DNA of 64,000 bases, from contig NZ_WTEX01000001.1 of NCBI RefSeq assembly GCF_009795845.1, forward strand, positions 101,259 to 165,258, given 5' to 3'. Position numbers and translations under genes: made by a program. This document shows, piece by piece, positions 9,596 to 18,364 of the stretch (the first letter of the stretch is position 1; every line of letters begins with the position of its first letter). Source of the DNA: Gilliamella sp. Lep-s35 (GTDB lineage Bacteria > Pseudomonadota > Gammaproteobacteria > Enterobacterales > Orbaceae). The notes under the pieces are model-generated. The model ran no database searches and was not told the DNA's origin. It saw nothing but the letters and a program-made list of their open reading frames with translations.

Positions 9596-10579
9596 TTATT
9601 TCTGGATAATATTTTGTGCTATACGTTCAAGCGTGGTATGCGGTAAATTACCAATGATGATAATATTTTTGTGTCCCAAGTTAGTTGAATAAATAGTGCG
9701 TCCACCTTGTTGAATAATTTGATGTGATTGTTTAGCTTGTTCAGAAGAAATATTAACTGTAAATGAAAACACACCATCTGAAAACAATTTAGTTGCAATA
9801 TCAGAGTTGTAAAAATTCAAATTATAAGCAGCTATTTCCTTAAACCCTTTAGGTAACCACGCTAATCGCCATTGTTCAAACGCACTATCTTGTTTTTCGA
9901 TCGATAATAAAACAGGATAGGTTCGATTGTTGATATAATCTAGCTGTTTTTTCTTATCAAAATTTTCATCTAGCTGGATCACTTTTATCTGATTAATAAT
10001 GTTGTTATTTTGATCTAATAAATCAACTCTGATCGGCAAATAGGTTTGATCATCAATCCAGATCAGGTAGCTATAACGATCCTTTTCTTTGGCGATGATT
10101 TTTACCTGTTGTGCACTACGATTTGCCGTTCTTGCTTTGCCTAATAGAATAAAATCGTAAAACTCGCTTAGATCATTAAAATTATTATAAATCACATCAG
10201 GAAAAGCCTCGATGATGCGTGGGCTTGTGATCGAAAACGAGGGGCTATCAGGTTGAAAGTAACTCGTTACACCATTATGCAAGATGATCTCTTTATTTGG
10301 ACCTTCAAGATAGCGTAGGCAGGCATTAATGTCATTTTTGTTTGCTGCGCCTAAATGGCTATATTCAAATGTAGTTGCATATTGATCTTTATCTTCAAAT
10401 AAAAAGTGAATATGGTAATTTTGTGTTTGAGCTGCATGATGCATTTTATTTAATAGCGTTAAGGCATCATCAGTATCATTAGCGTAAATGGATGCTGAAA
10501 AAAACACAAAAAACAGAGTGAAAATAAAATTTCTACTCTGTTTTATAAAATGTGGTACAAAATAATAAGGTAATTTCAT
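9596..10579 (-). CDS. rseB: Sigma-E regulatory protein RseB (periplasmic)
   Basis: RseB binds the periplasmic part of the anti-sigma factor RseA and shields it from DegS; it also senses lipopolysaccharide. The 327-residue protein begins with a hydrophobic signal segment ending near SASIYA, followed by the MucB/RseB LolA-like domain. Family motifs are YRYSYLIWIDD-like KDRYSYLIWIDDQTYLPIRVD and a C-terminal domain with WLPKGF and LFSDGVFSFTVN. I choose the ATG at 10579; a TTG at 10585 directly after the rseA stop is the alternative. The genes are practically contiguous with rseA. Confidence 0.92.
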   Translation of the reverse strand: MKLPYYFVPHFIKQSRNFIFTLFFVFFSASIYANDTDDALTLLNKMHHAAQTQNYHIHFLFEDKDQYATTFEYSHLGAANKNDINACLRYLEGPNKEIILHNGVTSYFQPDSPSFSITSPRIIEAFPDVIYNNFNDLSEFYDFILLGKARTANRSAQQVKIIAKEKDRYSYLIWIDDQTYLPIRVDLLDQNNNIINQIKVIQLDENFDKKKQLDYINNRTYPVLLSIEKQDSAFEQWRLAWLPKGFKEIAAYNLNFYNSDIATKLFSDGVFSFTVNISSEQAKQSHQIIQQGGRTIYSTNLGHKNIIIIGNLPHTTLERIAQNIIQK

Positions 10580-10585
10580 TTCCAA

Positions 10586-11146
10586 TTAGTGAGCATTTAG
10601 TCTTTTTTGTAATTCATAATCTTGTACAAGCAATCTGATTTTGTCGTATTGTCGCTCTTCAAGCTGTTGCTGATCATTTTGCTGATGAATTCCACCTACT
10701 GGCGCAATATTAACACCGACAGGAACAGTGTTTAATGTAGGGATGCCATTTGTATTATCCGTTTGGCTTTGCTGATATTGAACACCGGCAATAATGCCAA
10801 GCGTGACACATGCAGCAAGCCCAACTTGGCTGGCTTTAGCAAAAAAGTCTTTAACGTGAATCCAAATTAAGTTTTCAGCTTTTGGTTGTGTGGTTGTTTT
10901 GATATTTGGTTGATCTGTTAGATTATTGTATAAATCTTCACTTGCAATAGCTTGAGCAATTTGCTTAGAGATATCTAACTTTAATGCGCTACTATGCAAC
11001 TCACCTCGCATTGCTTCTCTTACAATATGATAGCGGTGCCAGCATGCTTGTAAACTTTCATTATGCGATACTTCATCAATAATATGATCGTTTGTGAATT
11101 CGCCATCCATAAATAATGAAAGTTGCTCTTTTTGTTCAATTTGCAT
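10586..11146 (-). CDS. rseA: Anti-sigma-E factor RseA
   Basis: Single-pass inner-membrane protein that holds RpoE inactive until cleaved by DegS and RseP. The 186-residue protein begins MQIEQKEQLSLFMDGE, like E. coli RseA, has a cytoplasmic sigma-binding domain (about 1-85), a membrane segment VGLAACVTLGIIAGVQ near residue 118 and a periplasmic tail ending in LLVQDYELQKRLNAH. The E. coli tail after this point is longer. The start at 11146 has AAGG with 7-base spacing. An ATG at 11197 overlapping the rpoE stop would add 17 residues and would couple translation, so both are possible. Confidence 0.93.
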   Translation of the reverse strand: MQIEQKEQLSLFMDGEFTNDHIIDEVSHNESLQACWHRYHIVREAMRGELHSSALKLDISKQIAQAIASEDLYNNLTDQPNIKTTTQPKAENLIWIHVKDFFAKASQVGLAACVTLGIIAGVQYQQSQTDNTNGIPTLNTVPVGVNIAPVGGIHQQNDQQQLEERQYDKIRLLVQDYELQKRLNAH

Positions 11147-11196
11147 AGTAGATACCTTAAATTTATGACTACTTTTTATCAATTTGTTTGTAGCCA

Positions 11197-11769
11197 TTAA
11201 CCGAGTAATGGTTTTAGTTTTTCATCTATTGCTTCACGCGCTCTAAAGATACGTGATCGCACTGTTCCAACGGGTGTATCCATAATGTCAGCGATCTCTT
11301 CGTAGCTTAAGCCATCAATTTCACGCAATGTAATTGCCGTTTTTAAATCATCTGGCAGAGCTTCAATCGTTGCAAATACGGTCTTTTTTACTTCGTCTGA
11401 AAGTGCTAAATTTTCAGGATTATCAAGATCCCTTAATGAATCGGCACCTTCATAACTTTCTGCTTCGCTAGCGTCAATGTCTGATGCTGGCGGCCTTCGT
11501 CCTTGAGAGGTTAAGTAATTTTTAGCCGTATTAACTGCAATACGATACAACCACGTGTAAAAAACACTTTCACCTTTAAAAAGACTTAATGAACGATATG
11601 CCTTAATAAAAGTTTCTTGCACAACATCAGGAACTTCAGACGCTAATACATAACGAGAAACTAAATGAGCTAATTTATTTTGATAACGAACCACAAGTAA
11701 ATTAAATGCGTTTTTGTCACCATTGACAACGCGATCAACTAATACTTGGTCTGTTACTTGCTCCCCCAT
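11197..11769 (-). CDS. rpoE: RNA polymerase sigma-E factor
   Basis: ECF sigma factor directing the envelope-stress response. The 190-residue protein matches E. coli RpoE almost throughout: region 2 (FNLLVVRYQNKLAHLVSRY, DVVQETFIKAYR, FYTWLYRIAVNTAKNYL) and region 4 (LREIDGLSYEEIADIMD, VGTVRSRIFRAREAI). AAGGA lies 10 bases before the ATG. A sigma-E type promoter is visible at 11832-11859, consistent with autoregulation. rseA and rseB follow immediately. Confidence 0.97.
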   Translation of the reverse strand: MGEQVTDQVLVDRVVNGDKNAFNLLVVRYQNKLAHLVSRYVLASEVPDVVQETFIKAYRSLSLFKGESVFYTWLYRIAVNTAKNYLTSQGRRPPASDIDASEAESYEGADSLRDLDNPENLALSDEVKKTVFATIEALPDDLKTAITLREIDGLSYEEIADIMDTPVGTVRSRIFRAREAIDEKLKPLLG

Positions 11770-11831
11770 TAAAGGCCATTCCTTATTATGTTAATAACTG
11801 TCAATAGGCCCAAATTTGTGCACACAAACAG

Positions 11832-11859
11832 TTAGATTCTTAAATTACAAAAAAGTTCC
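11832..11859 (-). promoter_or_regulatory. Sigma-E dependent promoter of rpoE-rseAB
   Basis: On the minus strand GGAACTT (11853-11859) is followed after 16 bases by TCTAA (11832-11836), the consensus -35/-10 pair for sigma-E, about 60 bases before the rpoE start. E. coli rpoE has an autoregulated sigma-E promoter of the same form. Seen in sequence; activity inferred. Confidence 0.8.
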
Positions 11860-11986
11860 CATTATTTTAATAGAAATTTAATTATTTTACTTATTAATTG
11901 TAAATTTTTATCTTTTTTATACTAAAACACATGCTTTCCTGAAAGTTTTTGACATAATTCTATTTAAATAAGATCATTTTGATCGT

Positions 11987-14473
11987 TTAATTGACGGGTA
12001 TGATCTTGCGTTCACCTGAGTCATTATATGTGATTTGATAAAATTGAGGTAGATTAAAATTAACAGCACTGCCCGTTGTAAAAGTAAAACGATCGTCAGA
12101 TAAAACATAAAAATCGTTGATATCTTTTACCATATTTTCTTTTGAACCGTTACAATTACGGTAAATTTCAACCTGATTATGTTCATTTAAGATGTAAAGA
12201 TCAAAACCCGATTCGGTATCTTCAAAAATGAACTGGATGATCCCTCTATAAGCAATGCTGTCGATTTCTTTGGGTAGTTCATTGGTTTCGTCTAAAATAT
12301 TTAACGGTCTACCTTGTATTTTGTTGTTTGATACGGCACCATAAAAATCGATCGCATTTTCAAATTGATGGCTAGAAACACCTAATCGTTCAAAAAATAG
12401 ATACCAAGAAGATCCCCCCACCCTTAATGGTTTGACTTGTGTTGAATTGTTTTCAGTCGTGGTTAAGCGCAAATCAACACATTCATCCATAAGTTTTTTT
12501 ATTTGTTGTTTGATTTCGCAACTTAAGTGTTCACTATAACAAAAAATTTCAATTGAATTAGGAAGATCAGCATTTTTGTGCATGCGATTTAATAATGCTT
12601 TAATCGCTTCAAGCACGGACAGTGATCCGCTAAAATGAAGCATACGAATTTCATTCCATGAATTTCTATAAAGAAGATCAATTGTTCCAACTAAGCTAAG
12701 TTCATCTTTACCGTAATTAAGTACGCTATTAGCCACTTCATTATCTATCTTTATGTTGGCAGTGGGATCATCTTCCAGATTTAAAATGATCGCTAAATGG
12801 CGAATTTCACATGGCCCATATAACTGTTCTTCAGTTGCAGCAGGAACATCGATGGGAAAGTAATTTTTTAAATCGGCGATCAATTTATTGATTTTTGAGT
12901 TATTACGATTTTCACCATTCCGATAATAAAATTGGGTAGTATCAGCAATTAAACCATTAAAATAACACCAACCAACCAGTTTTACTAAATATTTGCTATA
13001 TTCAAGATATTGATGACCAATAATTGATTGCAACATGGGTTTTTGGTTATAAACATACCATCCTGCTCGATTGATGCGATCTTCTGCCACATGAATAAAC
13101 GTCAAGGCATCTTCTTGCAAATTGTCGGATATATTAAGTTTTAATGTTGTTATTTTGCCTGGTAATACTTCAAAAGCAGCATAGAGTTTACGCGTTAAGA
13201 TCGCCAGATCTTGAGGACTAATTAATGAGTCTAAATTATTACGACGACCAAAATTGAGCAGGTTCCGATAGCCTGTCATCATGGTGTGTAATAAAATTTC
13301 ATGCATTTCTCGAACTTGTTCTATTTTCCAAGTTTGGCAGGCATCTAATTTGGCAATTTGTTGCTCACTCCAGCCCCAATTTTTAACTAAATCACTCAAA
13401 ATAGTACGACGCCAAGATGGTGATTGTATAGGGATTGATAGTTTTTCATTTACTTTTAAATAAAAACAGTTGCGAATTAGCTCAAGCCGTTCATAGTCAT
13501 TAATTTCTACAAGATAGTTACTGATTCTGTCTAACAGCATGTAGTATGAATCTAGATTTATTCCTTGATGTTTTTTACCTTTTTGAATAAATTCCTTCAT
13601 CTGGTAAGCAATCGGCTTATTTTCGGGATAGATCCATGAATACGCTTCTAATAATAGAGTTTTAAGTACCGCTTTAAAGGGAGAATCGATACTTTTATAA
13701 AGCTGCCATAAACTTGCACCAAAATACTCTTGTGCAGATAAGCCAGTTAGTGGCCCAAAATCAATCCAGTCATTTCTCTCAATTAAATTAAGATCAACCA
13801 TAGCGTTAACGCACTGTTCATAAGTGGGATAAGTGACATTATTTACGGTATAGTTATAAGGCACAGCAAACCATAACAAAAATTTTCCTGCTAATAAATT
13901 AGCGGAACGGTAAAATTCTTCAAGCAATAAAATATGTTGTGCAGAGCCACAGTTTTCACCCATTAAACATTCGTGATGTTGATTGATAAAACGATCGGCA
14001 TCGACCACAAATAACGTTAATTTGACTTGCAAATTTGCTGCCCATTTTTCGATTAATCGACATTTTTGTTGTAACGCTTCTTTTTGTTGATCTGTTAAAT
14101 TGTTTTCAATACATATCCAAATATCAAGATCAGATTTTACCGATTGTCCAAGAGAGCAAGTACTTCCCATCGAATATAAAGCGGAGATTGCCGGTGGTCG
14201 TGTTTGAGTTGGAGTTTGGTCTGTGGGTGGAATAAAATTAAATTTGCTTTTCAGTAGTTTATTTGCATCATTAGATAATTGATAACAAGCAATACTAGAA
14301 GGGATATAACCTTCTATATATCCAGGTAATTGAGGCGTATGGTAATGAAAAAGAGCGGGAAGTAGCAAAAATACCTGTTGAAATTCAGGCGACATACCAA
14401 TAAGCGCACGCTCACGCTTTAAATTGGCAAGATCTTCGAGTTCTTTTTTAAGGTTATTGATATAATATTGCAT
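11987..14473 (-). CDS. cyaA: Class I adenylate cyclase
   Basis: Makes cAMP from ATP; in enterobacteria it is activated through the glucose PTS protein IIA-Glc, and cAMP drives CRP. The 828-residue protein has the class I catalytic signature YSMGSTCSLGQSVKSDLDIW near residue 105 (GS...DxD nucleotidyltransferase motif) and EYFGASLWQLYKSIDSPFKAVLKT near residue 260. The C-terminal regulatory half ends in NFNLPQFYQI, just short of the E. coli tail. I prefer the ATG at 14473, which aligns with the E. coli start; an ATG at 14494 is in frame. Several CRP-like sites occur in this window, so the gene is relevant to its neighbours. Confidence 0.95.
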   Translation of the reverse strand: MQYYINNLKKELEDLANLKRERALIGMSPEFQQVFLLLPALFHYHTPQLPGYIEGYIPSSIACYQLSNDANKLLKSKFNFIPPTDQTPTQTRPPAISALYSMGSTCSLGQSVKSDLDIWICIENNLTDQQKEALQQKCRLIEKWAANLQVKLTLFVVDADRFINQHHECLMGENCGSAQHILLLEEFYRSANLLAGKFLLWFAVPYNYTVNNVTYPTYEQCVNAMVDLNLIERNDWIDFGPLTGLSAQEYFGASLWQLYKSIDSPFKAVLKTLLLEAYSWIYPENKPIAYQMKEFIQKGKKHQGINLDSYYMLLDRISNYLVEINDYERLELIRNCFYLKVNEKLSIPIQSPSWRRTILSDLVKNWGWSEQQIAKLDACQTWKIEQVREMHEILLHTMMTGYRNLLNFGRRNNLDSLISPQDLAILTRKLYAAFEVLPGKITTLKLNISDNLQEDALTFIHVAEDRINRAGWYVYNQKPMLQSIIGHQYLEYSKYLVKLVGWCYFNGLIADTTQFYYRNGENRNNSKINKLIADLKNYFPIDVPAATEEQLYGPCEIRHLAIILNLEDDPTANIKIDNEVANSVLNYGKDELSLVGTIDLLYRNSWNEIRMLHFSGSLSVLEAIKALLNRMHKNADLPNSIEIFCYSEHLSCEIKQQIKKLMDECVDLRLTTTENNSTQVKPLRVGGSSWYLFFERLGVSSHQFENAIDFYGAVSNNKIQGRPLNILDETNELPKEIDSIAYRGIIQFIFEDTESGFDLYILNEHNQVEIYRNCNGSKENMVKDINDFYVLSDDRFTFTTGSAVNFNLPQFYQITYNDSGERKIIPVN

Positions 14474-14591
14474 AGCTTCAATTAGGTAAAACATGCGTAT
14501 TAAACTAACGCTTTTATTAAATCTAGCATTTTATTCGTGTAAGGTAAATAGAACAACAATTTAAATTAAATGCTGAATAAAATTAATTATT

Positions 14592-15152
14592 ATGATCACA
14601 ATCGAAAAGATAACAAAACAGATTCAAAAAAAACAGATTATAAAATGTGTTGATAATAAAGCAGCTGTGCTATTGCCGATCGTTCATGTTGATGATCAAC
14701 TCCAGCTATTGTTTCAAGTCAGATCAAAAAAGCTAAAATGGCAACCGGGGGATATCTGCTTTCCTGGTGGTCGTGTTGAATTAACGGATATTAATCCCGA
14801 ACACACGGCTAAACGTGAAACCGCTGAAGAATTAGGCATTGCCCTTAATCAAATCACAATTTTAGGACAATTACCCAAATTTATTGCTACGTTAGGTATG
14901 ATGATTTATCCATTTGTAGGCACAATAAATTCATTAGATGATTTGCAACTAAACCATGACGAAGTTGAGCAGATTTTTACAGTTCCTATTAAGTGGTTTA
15001 TTGACAATCAACCACAATGTGCAACGATGTTTTTAGGACATAAACCTGCCGATAATTTTCCATTTGATGTTATTACTAATCGTTCAACCAGTTGGCAAAA
15101 AAGGTCTGAACATGCGGTCTATTTTTATCAGTATCAAAATTGGGTTATTTGA
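14592..15152 (+). CDS. nudL: Nudix hydrolase, NudL-like CoA pyrophosphatase
   Basis: Predicted to cleave the pyrophosphate bond of coenzyme A or similar compounds; cytoplasmic. The 186-residue protein carries the Nudix box GGRVELTDINPEH...RETAEELG near residues 56-80, preceded by the CoAse-type LPIVHV...QVRSKKLKWQPGDICFPGG segment. Length and layout fit the YeaB/NudL family. It diverges from cyaA. The exact substrate is inferred from family. Confidence 0.8.
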   Translation: MITIEKITKQIQKKQIIKCVDNKAAVLLPIVHVDDQLQLLFQVRSKKLKWQPGDICFPGGRVELTDINPEHTAKRETAEELGIALNQITILGQLPKFIATLGMMIYPFVGTINSLDDLQLNHDEVEQIFTVPIKWFIDNQPQCATMFLGHKPADNFPFDVITNRSTSWQKRSEHAVYFYQYQNWVI

Positions 15153-15518
15153 GGATTAACAGCACAATTGCTTAGATTTTTTATTGATACAATTGGTGAA
15201 TAATCATTATCAACAAAATAATTAAAAACACACATCGATTAACACCATTTTAAGCAATTAGTGCTAGGTGATCGACAGTTTTATTAAAAGAACTTGAGGA
15301 TTATTACTGAACGTCTTATAAAGGTGCTAGTTGTTTTACTATTCATTCCTGCCAAAACAACTATATGTCTTAACGCTTTTAACAAGTAGACAATGACAAG
15401 GCATTCTGGAGTTCTACAAGTTCGAATAATCTCGAAGCAATACCATTAAATCTGCAAATTAAATAAGCGTTAAATAGTGATTTTCTATTTTAATAATTCA
15501 AAAGTGAAGGATTTAATC
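15153..15518. other. Intergenic region, no gene seen
   Basis: AT-rich stretch between nudL and the YdgH-like gene. The only structure I see is an inverted repeat, TAGTTGTTTT at 15328-15337 and AAAACAACTA at 15354-15363, with a 16-base loop and no T-run. No frame encodes a recognisable protein. The promoter of the following gene presumably lies in its 3' part. Confidence 0.4.
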
Positions 15519-16319
15519 ATGAAACGTTTTACTAAATCTTCTATAGCTTTAGCTGTACTATTATCTTTACCTATTGCTAATCTTTATGCCGCTCAACCAT
15601 TAACCGCTAAAGAAAGCCGCCACTTAATACCATTGAAAGAAATCTCAGTAACAGGAAGCTATTTACAAGCAGATAATGCTGCTGATGATATTTCACGTGC
15701 TGCAGATGAAGCAGGTGCTAAATATTATTATATTACAGCAATGGAAACTCCTGCTAGCGGAACTTCTTCAGATCGCGCTATTGTTTATGCCAATATTTAT
15801 AAATCTAATGCACAACTAGCTGTCGAGCAAAACCCAACTACTTATAATGGTGTTGTTTCCTATGACCGCTCAAAAGCGCTTTTCTATTTACCATTTGAAG
15901 TTGTTAAATTTAAAGGTAATTACAACAACACTTCTGAAATTACTGAAGCAGCAAGTAAATTAGCCGCTGAAAAAAATGCCTACGCGTTTTATATCGATTC
16001 TATTTCATCAGTCGGTAGTCAAGACCAAGCTCAAGACATCGATGTTTTATTATATAAACAAGATGCACCAGTAAGAGATTATATCGTTACAACTGCAATA
16101 CAAGGTCAAGATGCCTACGAAATCAGTAGCGAGGCATTTAAACGTATGACACCATACAAGACTATCAGCTTCCATGGTGTCTTTAACGACACTTCTGAAA
16201 TCAGCGAAGCAGCACAAAAACATGCTGTTGCTGATGGCGCACATTTTTATTATGTAAAAGAAGTATCAAACAACGCAGCAAGTACAGCGCAAACTGTTTT
16301 TGTTAATTTATATAAATAA
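15519..16319 (+). CDS. ydgH: YdgH-like periplasmic protein with three DUF1471/BhsA domains
   Basis: Small secreted stress-associated proteins of the YhcN/BhsA/McbA family; biochemical role unknown. The 266-residue protein has a signal peptide (basic start KRFTKSS, hydrophobic core, cleavage near NLYA-A). Three repeats of the DUF1471 fold follow, at about 50-110, 135-190 and 205-266. Each has the pattern of a strand, a DISRAADEAGAKYYYI-type helix, and a final strand with VYANIYK, VLLYK or VFVNLYK. E. coli YdgH likewise has three domains. The start at 15519 has GAAGGA 7 bases upstream; an earlier in-frame codon at 15477 is less likely. A terminator follows. Confidence 0.8.
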   Translation: MKRFTKSSIALAVLLSLPIANLYAAQPLTAKESRHLIPLKEISVTGSYLQADNAADDISRAADEAGAKYYYITAMETPASGTSSDRAIVYANIYKSNAQLAVEQNPTTYNGVVSYDRSKALFYLPFEVVKFKGNYNNTSEITEAASKLAAEKNAYAFYIDSISSVGSQDQAQDIDVLLYKQDAPVRDYIVTTAIQGQDAYEISSEAFKRMTPYKTISFHGVFNDTSEISEAAQKHAVADGAHFYYVKEVSNNAASTAQTVFVNLYK

Positions 16320-16347
16320 AGCATAAATTTATTTTTACTAAAATCAG

Positions 16348-16383
16348 CCCATGCAAGTAATTAACTTGCCTGCATGGGTTTTA
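16348..16383 (+). terminator. Terminator after the YdgH-like gene
   Basis: CCCATGCA (16348-16355) pairs with TGCATGGG (16371-16378), with CAAGT/ACTTG pairing inside, followed by TTTTA. It lies 29 bases past the stop. Confidence 0.65.
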
Positions 16384-16593
16384 GCTTAAAATTCATTCAG
16401 GAAAGGTGTTTATTTTATTGAAGTTTTTATTTTAATAAAAATGAACTATTTAATTACAATTAAGCAAGTAAAAGCACCGCTAAAATTCTATTCAGCAATG
16501 ACAAATCTGCATTTTTATTTAATTAAAATGATATTTAGATAAGTAACATCCACTAAAAAAATAGTTATGTATGCATAGTTTAGTGTAAATAGT

Positions 16594-16668
16594 TGGCTGG
16601 GGTATCAGGATTCGAACCTGAGCATGGCGGGATCAAAACCCGCTGCCTTACCGCTTGGCTATACCCCA
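16594..16668 (-). tRNA. glnU: tRNA-Gln (TTG)
   Basis: Complete minus-strand cloverleaf of 75 bases including encoded CCA: acceptor TGGGGTA, anticodon loop TTTTGAT giving TTG, T-loop GGTTCGAATCC. The last gene of the five-member Met-Leu-Gln-Leu-Gln array. Confidence 0.95.
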
Positions 16669-16688
16669 ATGAAAGGGAGTGTGATATT

Positions 16689-16772
16689 TGGTATGGGTAG
16701 TGAGATTTGAACTCGCATACTTTCCGAAGCTATAATCTAAACCTAGCCGTCTACCAATTTAACTATATCCAT
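16689..16772 (-). tRNA. Degenerate tRNA-Leu (TAG), probable pseudo-tRNA
   Basis: About 84 bases aligned with the intact tRNA-Leu at 16949-17033, still ending in an encoded CCA and keeping the D-arm TTAAATTGGTAGAC and T-arm GAGTTCAAATCTC. The acceptor stem has one mismatch (A against C at pair 5) and the anticodon stem has a G-A mismatch and a G-T pair; the anticodon still reads TAG. The position, directly after a Gln gene, points to a duplicated Gln-Leu unit whose second Leu is decaying. Whether it is still charged cannot be judged from sequence. Confidence 0.65.
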
Positions 16773-16850
16773 TTAGGATAATAGAAAGAAGAAATTGCAA
16801 AAACAATAATAGACTGAATAATCAGATATCAAAAAATTGAGCAGTTGGAA

Positions 16851-16925
16851 TGGCTGGGGTACCAGGATTCGAACCTGGGCGTGGCGGGATCAAAACCCGC
16901 TGCCTTACCGCTTGGCTATACCCCA
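16851..16925 (-). tRNA. glnU: tRNA-Gln (TTG)
   Basis: Second tRNA-Gln of the array, 75 bases with CCA, anticodon TTG. It differs from the other copy only in the T-stem region (GGGCG...CCTGG against GAGCATG...CCTGA). Confidence 0.95.
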
Positions 16926-16948
16926 ATAAGGAAGACACTAAAATTAAA

Positions 16949-17033
16949 TGGTGCGGGTGGAGAGACTTGAACTCACACACCTTGCGGCGCCAGAACCTAA
17001 ATCTGGTGCGTCTACCAATTTCGCCACACCCGC
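16949..17033 (-). tRNA. leuW: tRNA-Leu (TAG)
   Basis: Complete class II tRNA of 85 bases with CCA: acceptor GCGGGTG, D-arm AAATTGGTAGACGC, anticodon loop TTTAGGT giving TAG, long variable arm GCGCCGCAAGGTGT. It matches enterobacterial leuW. Confidence 0.96.
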
Positions 17034-17070
17034 ACTGAATACTTCCAGTAAAAGTACTACCTAATCTTAA

Positions 17071-17147
17071 TGGTGGCTACGACGGGACTCGAACCTGTGA
17101 CCCCATCATTATGAGTGATGTGCTCTAACCAACTGAGCTACGTAGCC
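17071..17147 (-). tRNA. metT: Elongator tRNA-Met (CAT)
   Basis: Complete 77-base gene with CCA: acceptor GGCTACG, anticodon loop CTCATAA giving CAT. The sequence is that of elongator tRNA-Met, not the initiator. First gene of the array, as in the E. coli metT operon. Confidence 0.96.
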
Positions 17148-17184
17148 ATTCATTCGCAACGTCATAACCAACACTGCGAGGCGC

Positions 17185-17213
17185 ATTATGCTTGTATTAC
17201 GCTAACTCGTCAA
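17185..17213 (-). promoter_or_regulatory. Promoter of the Met-Leu-Gln tRNA operon
   Basis: On the minus strand TTGACG (17208-17213), a 17-base spacer and CATAAT (17185-17190) are followed by GCGCCTCGC. The GC-rich discriminator is typical of stringently controlled stable-RNA promoters. The -10 ends 37 bases before tRNA-Met. Confidence 0.8.
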
Positions 17214-17263
17214 CCATTTTTTTTAGATATTTTGAAAAAAAGTGACAACCGATTAAGATGCAA

Positions 17264-18361
17264 TCAAATCCAGTTTAATAACGCTTCAATTCGCCTTTTT
17301 TGCAGTTCAAAATGAATCTGCTTTCCGGTGTAACCATCGGCAATAATGTGTTGTACATTGACATTATTGGCAACCTTATAAGCTTCTTTTAGATAATTTG
17401 CTTGTACAAATTCGGGAGTTTTGGCAAACGCTTGGCTTGCTATAATCAGTTGTTCAAGGTGTGAAGGGTTACGCCAGACATCGATACTATTTAGTAAAGA
17501 GACAATTTGCTCAGCAGTGAGCATTTGTATATGCTCAAGATCATGGCGATATTGCTGAACCATAACGGCGATTTTAGTGTAATGGTTAGGTGCTTTGATT
17601 TTTTTGCATAATACTTCAACCATTGACTTATTAGGTAACTGCGCGCATAACATGGCAAATCGGATTGTTAAATCATCAGTTAATAAAGCAGATTGTTTTA
17701 GTGCATCAACAATATTGGTTGATAAAACTAATGAGGGAAAGAGCAATGTCAACGCGCCACATTGTTCTAGCACTTGAAAGTAAATTTGCGGATTTTTTGC
17801 TGATAATGCTTTTTCGGTCTCTTTCCATACACGTTCGGCAGTTAGATAGCTAATTTCACCGGCTGATACCATTTGTTTCATTAGCGCTAAGGTTTGTGGA
17901 GCTACCGTAAAACCTAGCTGATAAAAACGTGCAGCAAAGCGAGCTACGCGCAAAATACGTAGTGGATCTTCACGAAAGGCAGGGGATACATGGCGTAAAA
18001 TCTTATGTTTGATATCATCCACACCATGATAAGGATCGACAATATTGTCATTTTCGTCCATAGCAATGGCGTTAATGGTTAAGTCCCGACGAATAAGATC
18101 TTGTTCTAATGTAATTTCTTTACCAAAATCACAAATAAATCCCGTATAACCTTTACCGGATTTATGCTCAGTCCGAGCTAATGCATATTCTTCTTTTGTG
18201 GTGGGATGCAAAAATACAGGGAAGTCTTTACCAACTTGTTGGTACCCTAAAGCCAAAAGCTCGTCTGGCGTGGCACCAACAATAACCCAGTCATAGTCAG
18301 AAACAGGCAGATTCAACAATTTATCGCGTACACTGCCACCTACAAGATAGACTTTGCTCAT
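17264..18361 (-). CDS. cca: CCA tRNA nucleotidyltransferase, HD-less form
   Basis: Adds or repairs the CCA end of tRNAs. The N-terminal catalytic domain is intact: VYLVGGSVRDKLL near residue 3, the DYDW metal-binding motif near 22, RRDLTINAIAMD near 91 and the DPLRILRVARFAARF helix near 132. At 365 residues it is about 47 shorter than E. coli Cca. The gap falls on the HD phosphohydrolase: where E. coli has FATLCHDLGKG and the following histidines, this protein reads FAMLCAQLPNKSMVEVLC. The metal-binding His-Asp pair is gone, so the phosphodiesterase and phosphatase activities should be absent. It starts 3 bases after ygiM. Confidence 0.93.
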   Translation of the reverse strand: MSKVYLVGGSVRDKLLNLPVSDYDWVIVGATPDELLALGYQQVGKDFPVFLHPTTKEEYALARTEHKSGKGYTGFICDFGKEITLEQDLIRRDLTINAIAMDENDNIVDPYHGVDDIKHKILRHVSPAFREDPLRILRVARFAARFYQLGFTVAPQTLALMKQMVSAGEISYLTAERVWKETEKALSAKNPQIYFQVLEQCGALTLLFPSLVLSTNIVDALKQSALLTDDLTIRFAMLCAQLPNKSMVEVLCKKIKAPNHYTKIAVMVQQYRHDLEHIQMLTAEQIVSLLNSIDVWRNPSHLEQLIIASQAFAKTPEFVQANYLKEAYKVANNVNVQHIIADGYTGKQIHFELQKRRIEALLNWI

Positions 18362-18364
18362 CTA

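Noticed and set aside
15328..15363. Inverted repeat TAGTTGTTTT...AAAACAACTA considered as a terminator or IS end
   Set aside because: AT-rich arms, 16-base loop, no T-run after it and no duplication of flanks; too weak to name.
16850..17038. Open frame of 62 codons on the plus strand
   Set aside because: It lies entirely across the tRNA-Gln and tRNA-Leu genes on the opposite strand; the frame is an artefact of tRNA sequence.
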